A stretch of 64,000 bases of DNA. It comes from Maribacter polysaccharolyticus (lineage in GTDB: Bacteria; Bacteroidota; Bacteroidia; Flavobacteriales; Flavobacteriaceae). Shown here piece by piece: positions 17,613-26,204 of this stretch. Positions within the stretch are counted from its first letter, which is position 1. Each line of letters begins with the position of its first letter. The position numbers were made by a program, and so were the translations under genes. The notes under the pieces are model-generated. The model did not search any database, was not told the DNA's origin, and saw only the letters and a program-made list of their open reading frames with translations. The DNA is taken from positions 94,629 through 158,628 of the forward strand of contig NZ_JARBUY010000004.1 of NCBI RefSeq assembly GCF_028882255.1, in the 5' to 3' direction.

Positions 17613-18377
17613 TTATATTCCTAAACCTTGTCCACCACCAATTTGGATAGTTTCCGCAGTAATGAAGGAAGCATCATCGCTTACTAAAAACGAAATTACC
17701 GACGCTACTTCTTCAGGTTGCCCTAATCTGCCCAATAGAATATTGTTTTTCCATGAAGCGAACACTTCCGGTTTTGTGGATTTGATCTGTGCGTGGAAAG
17801 GTGTATCGATCGTACCTGGAGACACCGCATTTACCCTAATTCCGTATTCTGCCAAATCTTTGGCCAAGGCTCTGGTAATGGCATGTACACCAGCTTTTGA
17901 TGTTCCATAGATACCAGCGCCCGGTCCACCGGCATTCCATCCAGCTATGGAAGTATAGTTGATAATTGAAGCATTCTCCCCTTTTTTAAGGAAAGGAATA
18001 GCTGCTCTTGAAGCGAAAAATGTAGAGTCAAGATTTAAAGCCATAACGAATCTGTAAAATTCAGTAGTCATTTCTTCAAACCTGGATCTTCCACCTAAAC
18101 CACCGGCGTTATTGACCAATACGTCAATTTTACCATATTTTTCCCCTATTGCATTGATATTCGAAGTTACTTCTTCTTCTTTTGTAACATCAAATCCGTA
18201 ATATTCAGCAGTAATACCCAAAGCGGTCAGCTCTTCGATTCTTTTTGCCCCTTGCTCATCTTCGATACCATTTAAAACAACGGTATACCCGTCTTCACCC
18301 AATCTTTTTGCTACTTGGAAACCAATTCCGCCTGTGGCCCCGGTTATTACGGCTACTTTTCCTTCTAATTTGCTCAT
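17613..18377 (-). CDS. SDR oxidoreductase, probable DEH reductase of alginate catabolism
   Basis: A 254-residue short-chain dehydrogenase with TGATGGIG (12-19), NNAGG, a catalytic Ser in YTSIAGWN and Tyr/Lys in YGTSK. In alginate loci an SDR next to kdgK reduces 4-deoxy-L-erythro-5-hexoseulose uronate (DEH), the product of exolytic lyases, to KDG with NAD(P)H. The neighbouring genes support this: the kinase that uses KDG starts 41 nt downstream and the sugar-acid transporter lies 31 nt upstream. The family alone would not give the substrate; the call rests on context. Confidence 0.82.
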   Translation of the reverse strand: MSKLEGKVAVITGATGGIGFQVAKRLGEDGYTVVLNGIEDEQGAKRIEELTALGITAEYYGFDVTKEEEVTSNINAIGEKYGKIDVLVNNAGGLGGRSRFEEMTTEFYRFVMALNLDSTFFASRAAIPFLKKGENASIINYTSIAGWNAGGPGAGIYGTSKAGVHAITRALAKDLAEYGIRVNAVSPGTIDTPFHAQIKSTKPEVFASWKNNILLGRLGQPEEVASVISFLVSDDASFITAETIQIGGGQGLGI

Positions 18378-18408
18378 TTTTATAAAAATTAATTATTTAA
18401 TAATTCTG

Positions 18409-19698
18409 TTATTTTTCTACTGATTGAATATTTTTTGCGAAATAGTATATGGCTCCAACGCCTAATGGAACAAAAACCGCAATTGCAACGAAAATTGGCG
18501 TATAAGAAATTTTTTCTACGACTATAGGAACCAAAAAGTTCATGATAATCACAGAAAACACCCCGATCATTCCGCCCAATCCGGCCAATGATCCCACGGA
18601 TTTTCCACTGAAGAAATCACTTGGAAGCGTTTGCACATTACTGATCGCAAACTGGAATCCGAATAATACAAAGAATACGATAATCATGAATTTTATGGCC
18701 GTATCACCATAAAGTACGGTTGCAACAAGCCCTAAGAGCATTATGATACCACCAATTAATATCGTTGTCTTTCTCCCTTTATCGATTGAGTTGGTTTTCG
18801 CAATGATCTTCCCTGAAACGAATCCACCGGCTATACTTCCTATGGCCGCACCCACATAAGGGAACCATAAGAACATCCCTACTTCCTTTACATTAAAACC
18901 ATACACATCGAACAGGTAAATTGGCATCCAACCAACGAACAGCCACCAAATCGGCTCTAGAAAGAATCGTCCAACGACTACTGCCCATGATTCTTTATAC
19001 GAAAGGATTTCCATTAAACTTTTTCCTTTGGTATCCTTCGTGGCCATTTGATCCGCTGCACTCTGACCTTCCAATATGTATTTTTGTTCTTCTTCGGTGA
19101 TCCATGGGTGCTTTTTTGGTCCTGCCTTGTTGATCAACAACCAAGGAATTATCCATAACATCCCAAATGAACCTACCACCATAAAAGTGATCCTCCAACC
19201 GAAAGCAACATATAAGCTTGCAATAAGCAGTGGTGCAATGACCGAACCTATGGATGCTCCGGCATTGAACAGTCCCTGTGCAATAGCACGTTCTTTAATG
19301 GGAAACCATTCGGCATTACTTTTTACCGCTCCCGGCCAGTTACCGGCTTCGGACAATCCCAACGTACTTCTAAAAAAGGCTATGGAGAACAACCCACGTA
19401 CCGTTGAGTGTAAAAAGGATGATAAACCCCATATCCCAATACTGAGGACATATCCTATCCGGGTCCCGACCTTATCAAACAGCTTACCTGAGAACAATTG
19501 TCCCAATGCATAAGCAACCATAAAGATATTTAGGATCAATGCATAATCGTCTTTTGTCAATTGCAAGGAATGGGCGATCGTCCCTTCTTTATCCAATCCG
19601 CCCCACATGATACCCAGCGCACTTCGGTCTATGTAATTTACAACGGTAGCTAAAAATATCAATCCAATGATTACCCACCTTAATCCTTTAACTTTCAT
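18409..19698 (-). CDS. MFS transporter, ExuT/anion:cation symporter type, for DEH or uronates
   Basis: A 429-residue inner-membrane transporter with 12 predicted helices. The N-terminal WVIIGLIFLATVVNYIDRSA and the loop GLSEAGNWPGAVKSNAEWFP are typical of the hexuronate (ExuT/GarP) branch of the major facilitator family. It should bring unsaturated monouronate/DEH from the periplasm into the cytosol. It precedes the DEH reductase and kdgK in the same orientation. A second relative at 45487-46788 sits in the other uronate operon and differs clearly in sequence, which suggests different substrates. Confidence 0.87.
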   Translation of the reverse strand: MKVKGLRWVIIGLIFLATVVNYIDRSALGIMWGGLDKEGTIAHSLQLTKDDYALILNIFMVAYALGQLFSGKLFDKVGTRIGYVLSIGIWGLSSFLHSTVRGLFSIAFFRSTLGLSEAGNWPGAVKSNAEWFPIKERAIAQGLFNAGASIGSVIAPLLIASLYVAFGWRITFMVVGSFGMLWIIPWLLINKAGPKKHPWITEEEQKYILEGQSAADQMATKDTKGKSLMEILSYKESWAVVVGRFFLEPIWWLFVGWMPIYLFDVYGFNVKEVGMFLWFPYVGAAIGSIAGGFVSGKIIAKTNSIDKGRKTTILIGGIIMLLGLVATVLYGDTAIKFMIIVFFVLFGFQFAISNVQTLPSDFFSGKSVGSLAGLGGMIGVFSVIIMNFLVPIVVEKISYTPIFVAIAVFVPLGVGAIYYFAKNIQSVEK

Positions 19699-19879
19699 AT
19701 TTAATTGTTTATTTATTGAGAATTTACCCGATTTTAATAGTCGTATAATAATTAACGTAACGAATCATTAGACCTATGATCAATTCCGGTCTGTGCAATA
19801 ATTCACCATTTGTGGCCCTATTAGTTAAGAAAGATAAAAATGTAAAGTTCTATCTTGCCCCTCTACCTTTTGGTAGTGT

Positions 19880-20590
19880 CTATTCTATATTATAGCAATA
19901 TTCATATAGCATTTTAAAATGCACTTTCATTTTCTCCTTGGCCAACGTAGGGTCTTGGTTTTTTATCGCTTCGAATATTTCTTCATGCTCTCGTATACGC
20001 AAACCCAATCGCTCTCGATCCACATTACATACATGGTATTTTTCAAAATTGGTAATGATCTCCGGTGTTATGATCAACATGAACATATTCAAGGTACTAT
20101 TACCACTTGCTTTAGCTATGGAAAGATGAAACAACAAATCTTCCTGAACGGCATCTTCCCCTTTGTTCACCTTGTCGGCAAATGCATCAAGGGCTTCTTT
20201 CATATGGGCCAGATCTTCTTCAGTTCTTCGTAATGCCGCCAATCTACAAGTCTTCAATTCCAATAAAATACGGGTTTCTACAAGCGCCTTGAAATCAGGC
20301 GCCTCCAGTTCGAGGATATCCTTGAACATTCCTTGCATGGCAATTGGTCCGATATCCGCTATGAAGGTTCCACTTTGTGGTCTTGATTTCAACAGGCCAT
20401 AGATCTCCAGCTTTTGAATGGTCTCCCGCAAACTACTTCTGCTCACCCCGAATTTTTCAGAAAGCATACGCTCTGAAGGCAGTTTATCACCAGGCTCTAA
20501 ATTTTTAAAATTTATTAGGTCCCTAATTTTGGCTATAATCTCATTTTGTACAGCCCTGTTTTCATCTCTAGTAAGGAATTCAATCTTCAT
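19880..20590 (-). CDS. GntR/FadR-family transcriptional repressor of the alginate island
   Basis: A 236-residue regulator: winged helix-turn-helix at about 1-80 (LPSERMLSEKFGVSRSSLRE is the recognition region) and an FCD ligand domain at about 95-225, with the metal/ligand-site residues of FCD proteins (DLLFHLSIAKASGN and REHEEIF). Five TGGTnnACCA arrays in this island, one just before its own start, resemble the TTGGTATACCAA operators of the E. coli uronate regulators UxuR/ExuR, which are in the same family. A GntR-family repressor of alginate catabolism (AusR) is known from Zobellia galactanivorans, with KDG as effector as I recall; this gene is probably its counterpart. It leads the catabolic operon, 181 nt before the MFS gene. 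Confidence 0.88.
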   Translation of the reverse strand: MKIEFLTRDENRAVQNEIIAKIRDLINFKNLEPGDKLPSERMLSEKFGVSRSSLRETIQKLEIYGLLKSRPQSGTFIADIGPIAMQGMFKDILELEAPDFKALVETRILLELKTCRLAALRRTEEDLAHMKEALDAFADKVNKGEDAVQEDLLFHLSIAKASGNSTLNMFMLIITPEIITNFEKYHVCNVDRERLGLRIREHEEIFEAIKNQDPTLAKEKMKVHFKMLYEYCYNIE

Positions 20591-20608
20591 TTTAGTTTAT
20601 AACAAAAT

Positions 20609-20637
20609 TGGTTAACCAGATTGGTTTGTCAAAAATA
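20609..20637 (-). promoter_or_regulatory. gntR promoter with two operator boxes (autoregulation)
   Basis: TGGTTAACCA (20609-20618) and the weaker TGGTTTGTCA (20622-20631) start 13 bp apart. On the minus strand the weaker box overlaps a -7 element TATTTTTG (complement of 20630-20637). The start codon is only about 19 nt beyond the inner box, so a bound repressor would block both initiation and early elongation. Confidence 0.7.
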
Positions 20638-20710
20638 AACAATTAATCGAACATAAAAAGTATTCGATATGTTTTATCGACAATCTCTTAAAATGTCCTG
20701 ATAATTTGGA

Positions 20711-20734
20711 GTACTGGCCAAAAAGGGCCAGTAC
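20711..20734. other. Perfect 9-bp hairpin between susD2 and gntR
   Basis: GTACTGGCC (20711-20719) pairs with GGCCAGTAC (20726-20734) around AAAAAG. Neither strand has a T run after it, so it is not a standard terminator; it may protect the 3' end of the susC2-susD2 message. The remainder of 20638-21029 shows no gene. Confidence 0.5.
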
Positions 20735-21029
20735 CACCAAACATAAACTAACTCAACTACCAATCAAAACTTATATCTTCTTTATAAAATACATCCATCC
20801 CAACATAATCCAACCCAAAATTCAAAACCATATACCACAATTGGCTTCGCTCCCCTTTTAGCCATGTGAGCTTTCTTCGTAAGGAGTCCATTACAATGAA
20901 AATATGCGCAAATCGATTTTTCTAACAATTCAAATTAATGATAATGCCATTTTGCCAATATAAAGTAACCATACTTAACTTACACAATCACGTATAAATG
21001 GCATTATCACTTATTATCTAACCTAACTC

Positions 21030-22370
21030 CTAATAACCTGGGTTTTGGGTAATCACCCCATCGGTGGCAAGAATTTCAGAGACAGGAACTGGGAAAATAT
21101 GATAATTACTATCAATAGTTTCTCCCATTTCAGCATCAACGGTTCCTGTTCTAACCAAATCAAACCATCTTTGTCCTTCAAAGGCCAATTCCAATCTTCT
21201 TTCATCCAAGATAGCCTGCCTAACATCGGCTTGCGAACTTACTGTTCCGGTTAAACTGGTCAAACCTGCCCTTGATCTTATATCATCCAACAAAGGAAGC
21301 ACGGTTGATGCAGGAGAACCATTTTCATTCAATGTTTCTGCATATAACAGAATAACATCTGCCAATCTCAGCTCTATCCAGTCATGTTCCGCTCCTAAAT
21401 CCCCTTCTTTTGGAAATTTAATAGCCGTCAATCCATCTTCACTAAGCGTTACCGTCCTTCTTAAATCGGTACCTCCACCACTGGCATCACTTGCATCAAA
21501 GGCAGCGACCAAATCCGGATCCACTGGAAAATCGGATTTTGAATCATCACCAACAAACCAATTCCAAAAACGTGAAGCAAAAGAGTATTCATCTGTTATG
21601 GAACTTACTATTTGGGTCGAGAATATGATTTCAGAATTCTCCACCTCATTTTCCACACCGAAAATCTCATTAAAATTCTCTTTCAGTTCGACGCCCGCAG
21701 CGGCAGCCCCGTTGACAACAGCGGCCAAATGTGTCTCTGCACTGCTATAATCCCCCCTGGAGGCATATACTTTCCCCAACAAGGCCTGGGCAGCGATCTT
21801 GGATGCTCGACCACTAGTTATTTCAGAATTGTCCAAAGCGGCAATGGCATCTGTCAAATCAGGAATGATAACATTATTATAGACATCATTGGCCGGCTGC
21901 CTTACTAAAATAGACGTATCCGTTAAGCTTGGATCGGCGTCTAAATTAACCGTTACATCCCCAAAAACCTGCACCAGTTTAAAATATGACAAAGCCCTTA
22001 AAAATTTTGCCTCACCAATCTCGGTAGCATCCGTAGAATTTTCAATTACATTGTTCGCACTTAATATCGACTTGTACAATGCTGTATAGAATGGTCCGAA
22101 GAATTGGTCTTCCATGGCCGTCAGACCATTATCGTATTCATCGAATTCAGTGTATGGGGGTTCGAACATAAAAGCATTGTCAGACCTAAATTCACCCATT
22201 ACTGCCATTGGGGTAACAGCACCGAGCTGATAGTAATAGGCTGCATTCAAAACACCATCGAATTCGGTCAATGAATCTGAACTGGCGATATTGGATGGGT
22301 ATTGATCCAAATCACTATCACATGCCAGTATCAAGAACAACGACCCCAATAATATATATATTTTTTTCAT
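21030..22370 (-). CDS. SusD/RagB-family surface glycan-binding lipoprotein (second pair)
   Basis: A 446-residue lipoprotein (lipobox LILAC, Cys17). It shows the family pattern: EFRSDNAF near the N-terminus, FLRALSYFKLVQVFGDV in the TPR-like part, IELRLADVILLYAETLNENG, and the C-terminal ILDERRLELAFEGQRWFDLVRTG. It is shorter than the first SusD (531 residues) and not a recent duplicate of it, so the two pairs may prefer different oligomers. It follows susC2 by 9 nt and is the last gene of that operon. Confidence 0.95.
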   Translation of the reverse strand: MKKIYILLGSLFLILACDSDLDQYPSNIASSDSLTEFDGVLNAAYYYQLGAVTPMAVMGEFRSDNAFMFEPPYTEFDEYDNGLTAMEDQFFGPFYTALYKSILSANNVIENSTDATEIGEAKFLRALSYFKLVQVFGDVTVNLDADPSLTDTSILVRQPANDVYNNVIIPDLTDAIAALDNSEITSGRASKIAAQALLGKVYASRGDYSSAETHLAAVVNGAAAAGVELKENFNEIFGVENEVENSEIIFSTQIVSSITDEYSFASRFWNWFVGDDSKSDFPVDPDLVAAFDASDASGGGTDLRRTVTLSEDGLTAIKFPKEGDLGAEHDWIELRLADVILLYAETLNENGSPASTVLPLLDDIRSRAGLTSLTGTVSSQADVRQAILDERRLELAFEGQRWFDLVRTGTVDAEMGETIDSNYHIFPVPVSEILATDGVITQNPGY

Positions 22371-22379
22371 TTCTTTTAT

Positions 22380-25300
22380 TTAAAAATTAACATTTAAACC
22401 AATCGTAAAACTTCTAACGATGGGAGCCGCACCAACTTGCGCCCCGTAGGTTGTCGGTCCAAGATAATCACTACCCGAAGTCTTTACACCCTCTGGGTTA
22501 TAAGAGGTATAATTATCCGCCATTATATACAATAAGTTAGTGGCCGCGGCATATAACCTAACAGAATTCAGTCCCAACTTCTCAGTAAGTTCTGGCTTAA
22601 GCGTGTAACCAACAGTTAGGTTTCTTAGCGCTACAAAAGAAGCATCTTGTAAATAAGCGTCTGTTTGAAATCTTTTGCCTATATAATATTCGCCATTATT
22701 ATCGGCAATGCCATCACCATCGGCATCAAAACTGTCCACTAACCTGCCGCCAAATTCTGACCCATAGTAATGAGGGTCTATATTGTATACTTCTGCACCA
22801 TGGGATCCCTGGAATTGGAACGACATATCAAAATTCTTGTAACTTAAGCTATGCGACATACCCCAATAAAAATCCGGGTTATTCGAGCCAAGTTTGACCA
22901 AATCCCCACCATCCTCAACGGTTCTTGTATTGTCTATCACTCCATCATTGTTTTGGTCTACAACATAAGCCGTACCCGTCTGATTATTTGGATTTCTCGT
23001 TCCATCCTCCAAATAGATCATTTCAACATTCCCTATGGTCTCCAATCCCCACATTTCTCCAATTTCACCACCTACATAATTTCTAAAGACAGGACCTCTA
23101 CCGCTCTGGCCGTAAATTGTTTGCGGCAATTCCTCAAGACCTCCCAGGTCTTTAATTTCGGTATTCACTGTAGACAGGTTGGCATTAAAACTCCAAGAGA
23201 AATCTTCGGTATATATTACCTTGGCATCCAACTGAAACTCCCAACCGGAACTTCTCACATCACCCGAATTAAGTACAATGGAAGTAGTTCCCAATACTTC
23301 AGAAACACTTTGATTGATCAAGATGTCTTCAATGTCCGAGGTATAATAATCCACACCTAATCTAAAACGATTGTTTAGAAAACCTAGGTCAACACCATAG
23401 TTGGTCTCCGTATTGGTTTGCCATGTTAAATCCGAGTTTGCCACATTTTCCGGGATTAAATATCCTGTACCGAATATGGTTGCTTGGGGCTCTAATAGAC
23501 TCAATGCATCATAAGACCCTAAAAAAGAGGTAGTTCCCAAAGACCCAGCACTAAATCTTAGTTTTAATTGACTCAATGTCTCGTTATCCTCTAAGAAAGA
23601 TTCATTGTGCATATTCCATCCTAAAGAGAGCGCTGGGAATGTTTCGTATCTTTTATTAGCCCCGAAACGGGAGTCGCCATCCCTTCTGGCTGAAACCGAT
23701 ACCAAAAAACGATCGTCATACGCATAGTTGATCCTTCCAAATACACTCTCCCTATTCCTAGTTTCGTCTCGCTCCGTTACGGTGATATCCTCAGGATTGA
23801 ACAGATTATAATTTTGAATGGCGGTATCGGGTACATTAGAACCATCCAAAGCGGTCCCTTTCAATTTCGTAGATTGGAATTCAATACCGGCTACTGCAGC
23901 TATATCATGCTTGCCAATTTCCTTGGCATAATTCAAAGTAGTTTCACTCAATACGGAAAATACTTTTAGATCTTCTTGGTCCATATACGTTTGAGAAGTA
24001 CGCGCTCGTGAATCATACCCAAGTAATCTATGTTCATAGAATTGTGTATCCTTAAGATCCCCACCTAAAACGGTTTTGACGTTCAACCCATCTATGATTT
24101 CGTATTGCAAATAAGAACTAACGTTACCGAAAAACGTTCTTTCCCAACGTTCCGTATTATCGAGCTTTGCAGCAGGGCCTGCATCACCAGAGCCCCCAAT
24201 ACCATTATTTGCCCTACCATAATGCCAATCTTGGGCCGCCATACCAGGTTCTAAATCATAAATACTACTTGCCTCATAGGTAGAACCCCTCCAACCATTG
24301 TCAAAGGCAGCAAGTCCCAATGCCTGGGCTTCCGCATCCAAGGCTTGCACGAATGCAATAGACTCCGCTGTGTGGTAAATTGGATGAACACCATAAGCTC
24401 TTAAAAGGTCCCTCATGTCATGACCTAAGATATCCCTATGTGAAGTGAACCCATTGAAACTTATACCTGTCCTAAACTTTTCACCCAGTTTGGCATCTAC
24501 ATTCAAACGCGCGTTCAATCTTTCAAAACCTTCAGTAATGATTACACCCTCAGCGTTCTGATAACCAATGGAAGCGAAGTAATTTACATCGTCGGTACCT
24601 CCGCTCATACTAAAATCATGGCTCATAGCATTCCCACTTCGAAAAAGCCAATCTTCTGGACTTATGGCACCCGGTGAATTCTCATAGGCACTTAATCTAT
24701 ATTCCACAAAAGCAGGATCAACTTGAGAAAGGTCCCAATTACCGGCAGCAATCTCAGACCGTGCGAAGGTAGCCCATTCCGGTCCTGACTTAAGTATATT
24801 GTCGCGGTACTTGCTTGAGAAACTCGTGTAAGCATTATAGCTGAAACTTGCCTTACCTGTCTTACCTTTTTTAGTGGTGACCAAAATAACACCATTTGCT
24901 CCTCTAGAACCATAAATTGCAGCGGAAGCAGCATCTTTTAATACCTCCAAACTTTGGATATCGTTCGGGTTCACAGTTGCCAGATTACCTGAAATTGGAT
25001 ATCCGTCGACAACGATCAGTGGACTTGAATCCCCTGAAATTGATGATGCCGCTCGAATTTGGATTTTAGGATCGGCACCAGGTGACCCGTCTTGATTTTG
25101 GATCAAAACACCGGGCAACTTACCTGCCAATGCATCATCGACCCTTGCAGTCTGTACAGCTGCAACATCTTCACCCCCAACTTGGGCAACAGCACCGGTT
25201 AAGTGCGATTTTTTACGTGTACCGTAACCAACAACTACAACTTCTTCCAAGAGCGCCGCATCTTCTTTCATGATAATGTTAACTTGTTCCTGACCGGAAA

Positions 25301-25553
25301 CAACAACAGTTTGGGTAACATAGCCCAAATACGAAAATTGAAGCTCCTCACCATTTGCAACTTCCAATTGAAACATTCCGTCAAAATCGGTTGCCGTCCC
25401 CCTTGTTGTATTTACAATGATAACGTTTACGCCCGGAATGGGAACATTTGCCTCATCTGTTACCGTACCCGAGAGTACATAACCATCTTGTGCAAATAAT
25501 GATATATTGCCGAGCAATAATACCATTAAAATTAATTTCGATTTTAAATTCAT
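22380..25553 (-). CDS. SusC/RagA-family TonB-dependent outer-membrane transporter (second pair)
   Basis: A 1057-residue TonB-dependent receptor: signal peptide 1-21, carboxypeptidase-like domain (SGTVTDEANVPIPGVNV, TATDFDGMF), TonB box-like VVVVGYG, plug with DALAGKLPGVLIQNQDGSPG and IVVDGYPI, and a barrel ending in LNVNF. The first ~110 residues are very like those of susC1, while plug and barrel diverge, which fits a shared origin and different ligands. It heads a two-gene operon with susD2 and has its own triple-box promoter about 340 nt upstream. Confidence 0.95.
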   Translation of the reverse strand: MNLKSKLILMVLLLGNISLFAQDGYVLSGTVTDEANVPIPGVNVIIVNTTRGTATDFDGMFQLEVANGEELQFSYLGYVTQTVVVSGQEQVNIIMKEDAALLEEVVVVGYGTRKKSHLTGAVAQVGGEDVAAVQTARVDDALAGKLPGVLIQNQDGSPGADPKIQIRAASSISGDSSPLIVVDGYPISGNLATVNPNDIQSLEVLKDAASAAIYGSRGANGVILVTTKKGKTGKASFSYNAYTSFSSKYRDNILKSGPEWATFARSEIAAGNWDLSQVDPAFVEYRLSAYENSPGAISPEDWLFRSGNAMSHDFSMSGGTDDVNYFASIGYQNAEGVIITEGFERLNARLNVDAKLGEKFRTGISFNGFTSHRDILGHDMRDLLRAYGVHPIYHTAESIAFVQALDAEAQALGLAAFDNGWRGSTYEASSIYDLEPGMAAQDWHYGRANNGIGGSGDAGPAAKLDNTERWERTFFGNVSSYLQYEIIDGLNVKTVLGGDLKDTQFYEHRLLGYDSRARTSQTYMDQEDLKVFSVLSETTLNYAKEIGKHDIAAVAGIEFQSTKLKGTALDGSNVPDTAIQNYNLFNPEDITVTERDETRNRESVFGRINYAYDDRFLVSVSARRDGDSRFGANKRYETFPALSLGWNMHNESFLEDNETLSQLKLRFSAGSLGTTSFLGSYDALSLLEPQATIFGTGYLIPENVANSDLTWQTNTETNYGVDLGFLNNRFRLGVDYYTSDIEDILINQSVSEVLGTTSIVLNSGDVRSSGWEFQLDAKVIYTEDFSWSFNANLSTVNTEIKDLGGLEELPQTIYGQSGRGPVFRNYVGGEIGEMWGLETIGNVEMIYLEDGTRNPNNQTGTAYVVDQNNDGVIDNTRTVEDGGDLVKLGSNNPDFYWGMSHSLSYKNFDMSFQFQGSHGAEVYNIDPHYYGSEFGGRLVDSFDADGDGIADNNGEYYIGKRFQTDAYLQDASFVALRNLTVGYTLKPELTEKLGLNSVRLYAAATNLLYIMADNYTSYNPEGVKTSGSDYLGPTTYGAQVGAAPIVRSFTIGLNVNF

Positions 25554-25899
25554 TTGTAATCTTATTATGTTGATAGTTTTTACATTTCAATACCCTTTTA
25601 AAGTATTGATCATATGAGATATCTTGATCTCCAATCCCCCTACCTTACCTGCACACCATGTTTCTAAAACAATCTCTGAATTTTATTGATTTTTGAAGAA
25701 AGCATGTTTTTCCGTAAAGCATTATAAGTTTTGATTGTCTCCCTCTTCTGAAAAGAAGGGATCGTTGAAATGGATCAGGTTGGCACCTGTCCTTTTTTTT
25801 TAGTATTCCCTGTCTAATTTCATTGAATATTGATTTATTTGAGTTAGCATTAATTTTATCTAGATTTTTTTGGTTATCCAAACTGGTCAACCAATTTGG
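25554..25899 (-). promoter_or_regulatory. Long structured 5' leader of susC2
   Basis: About 340 nt separate the predicted start site from the ATG, nearly the same as for susC1. Shared blocks are CTAATTTCATTGAATAT (25814-25830, plus reading), GAGTTAG after it, and the start-proximal ATTCATTTGTAATCTT. Hairpins: CAATAC (25588-25593) / GTATTG (25603-25608), and CCCTCTTCT (25741-25749) with AGAAGGG (25754-25760). Structure position is kept while stem sequences differ from leader 1. Confidence 0.5.
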
Positions 25900-25935
25900 A
25901 TAACCAAATATATGTTATATAAGTGTTAAAAAAAA
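25871..25935 (-). promoter_or_regulatory. susC2 promoter with three 13-bp-spaced operator boxes
   Basis: TGGTTATCCA (25871-25880), TGGTCAACCA (25884-25893) and TGGATAACCA (25897-25906) begin exactly 13 bp apart, as before susC1. The outer box overlaps the minus-strand -7 element TATATTTG (complement of 25905-25912). The following A-rich tract offers only a weak -33 match. From 25936 to 26204 nothing else is recognised. Confidence 0.75.
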
Positions 25936-26204
25936 ATCTAAACCCAATTTTTATGTTAAAATTTGATTTAGACTTAATTTTTACCCCCTAATTTTTATGA
26001 AATATGTAACACTCCTTTTGAAAATTTAAGGTTACTTCCTAAAATCCTCGGGACTTGGACAGAAAACAGGAATTGAAATACCTGGTTTTGGATAACTTGT
26101 CCTACGGAGTACATGGGGTGGAAAATACCCCCACTATCTTAAGATTTTGGTCACGCCACCGATTGTAAATTCATATTGACCAATAAAGGAAAGATTGGAT
26201 ATTG

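Noticed and set aside
20711-20734. Terminator of the susC2-susD2 operon
   Set aside because: The stem is strong but no T run follows on either strand, and it lies about 300 nt beyond the susD2 stop.
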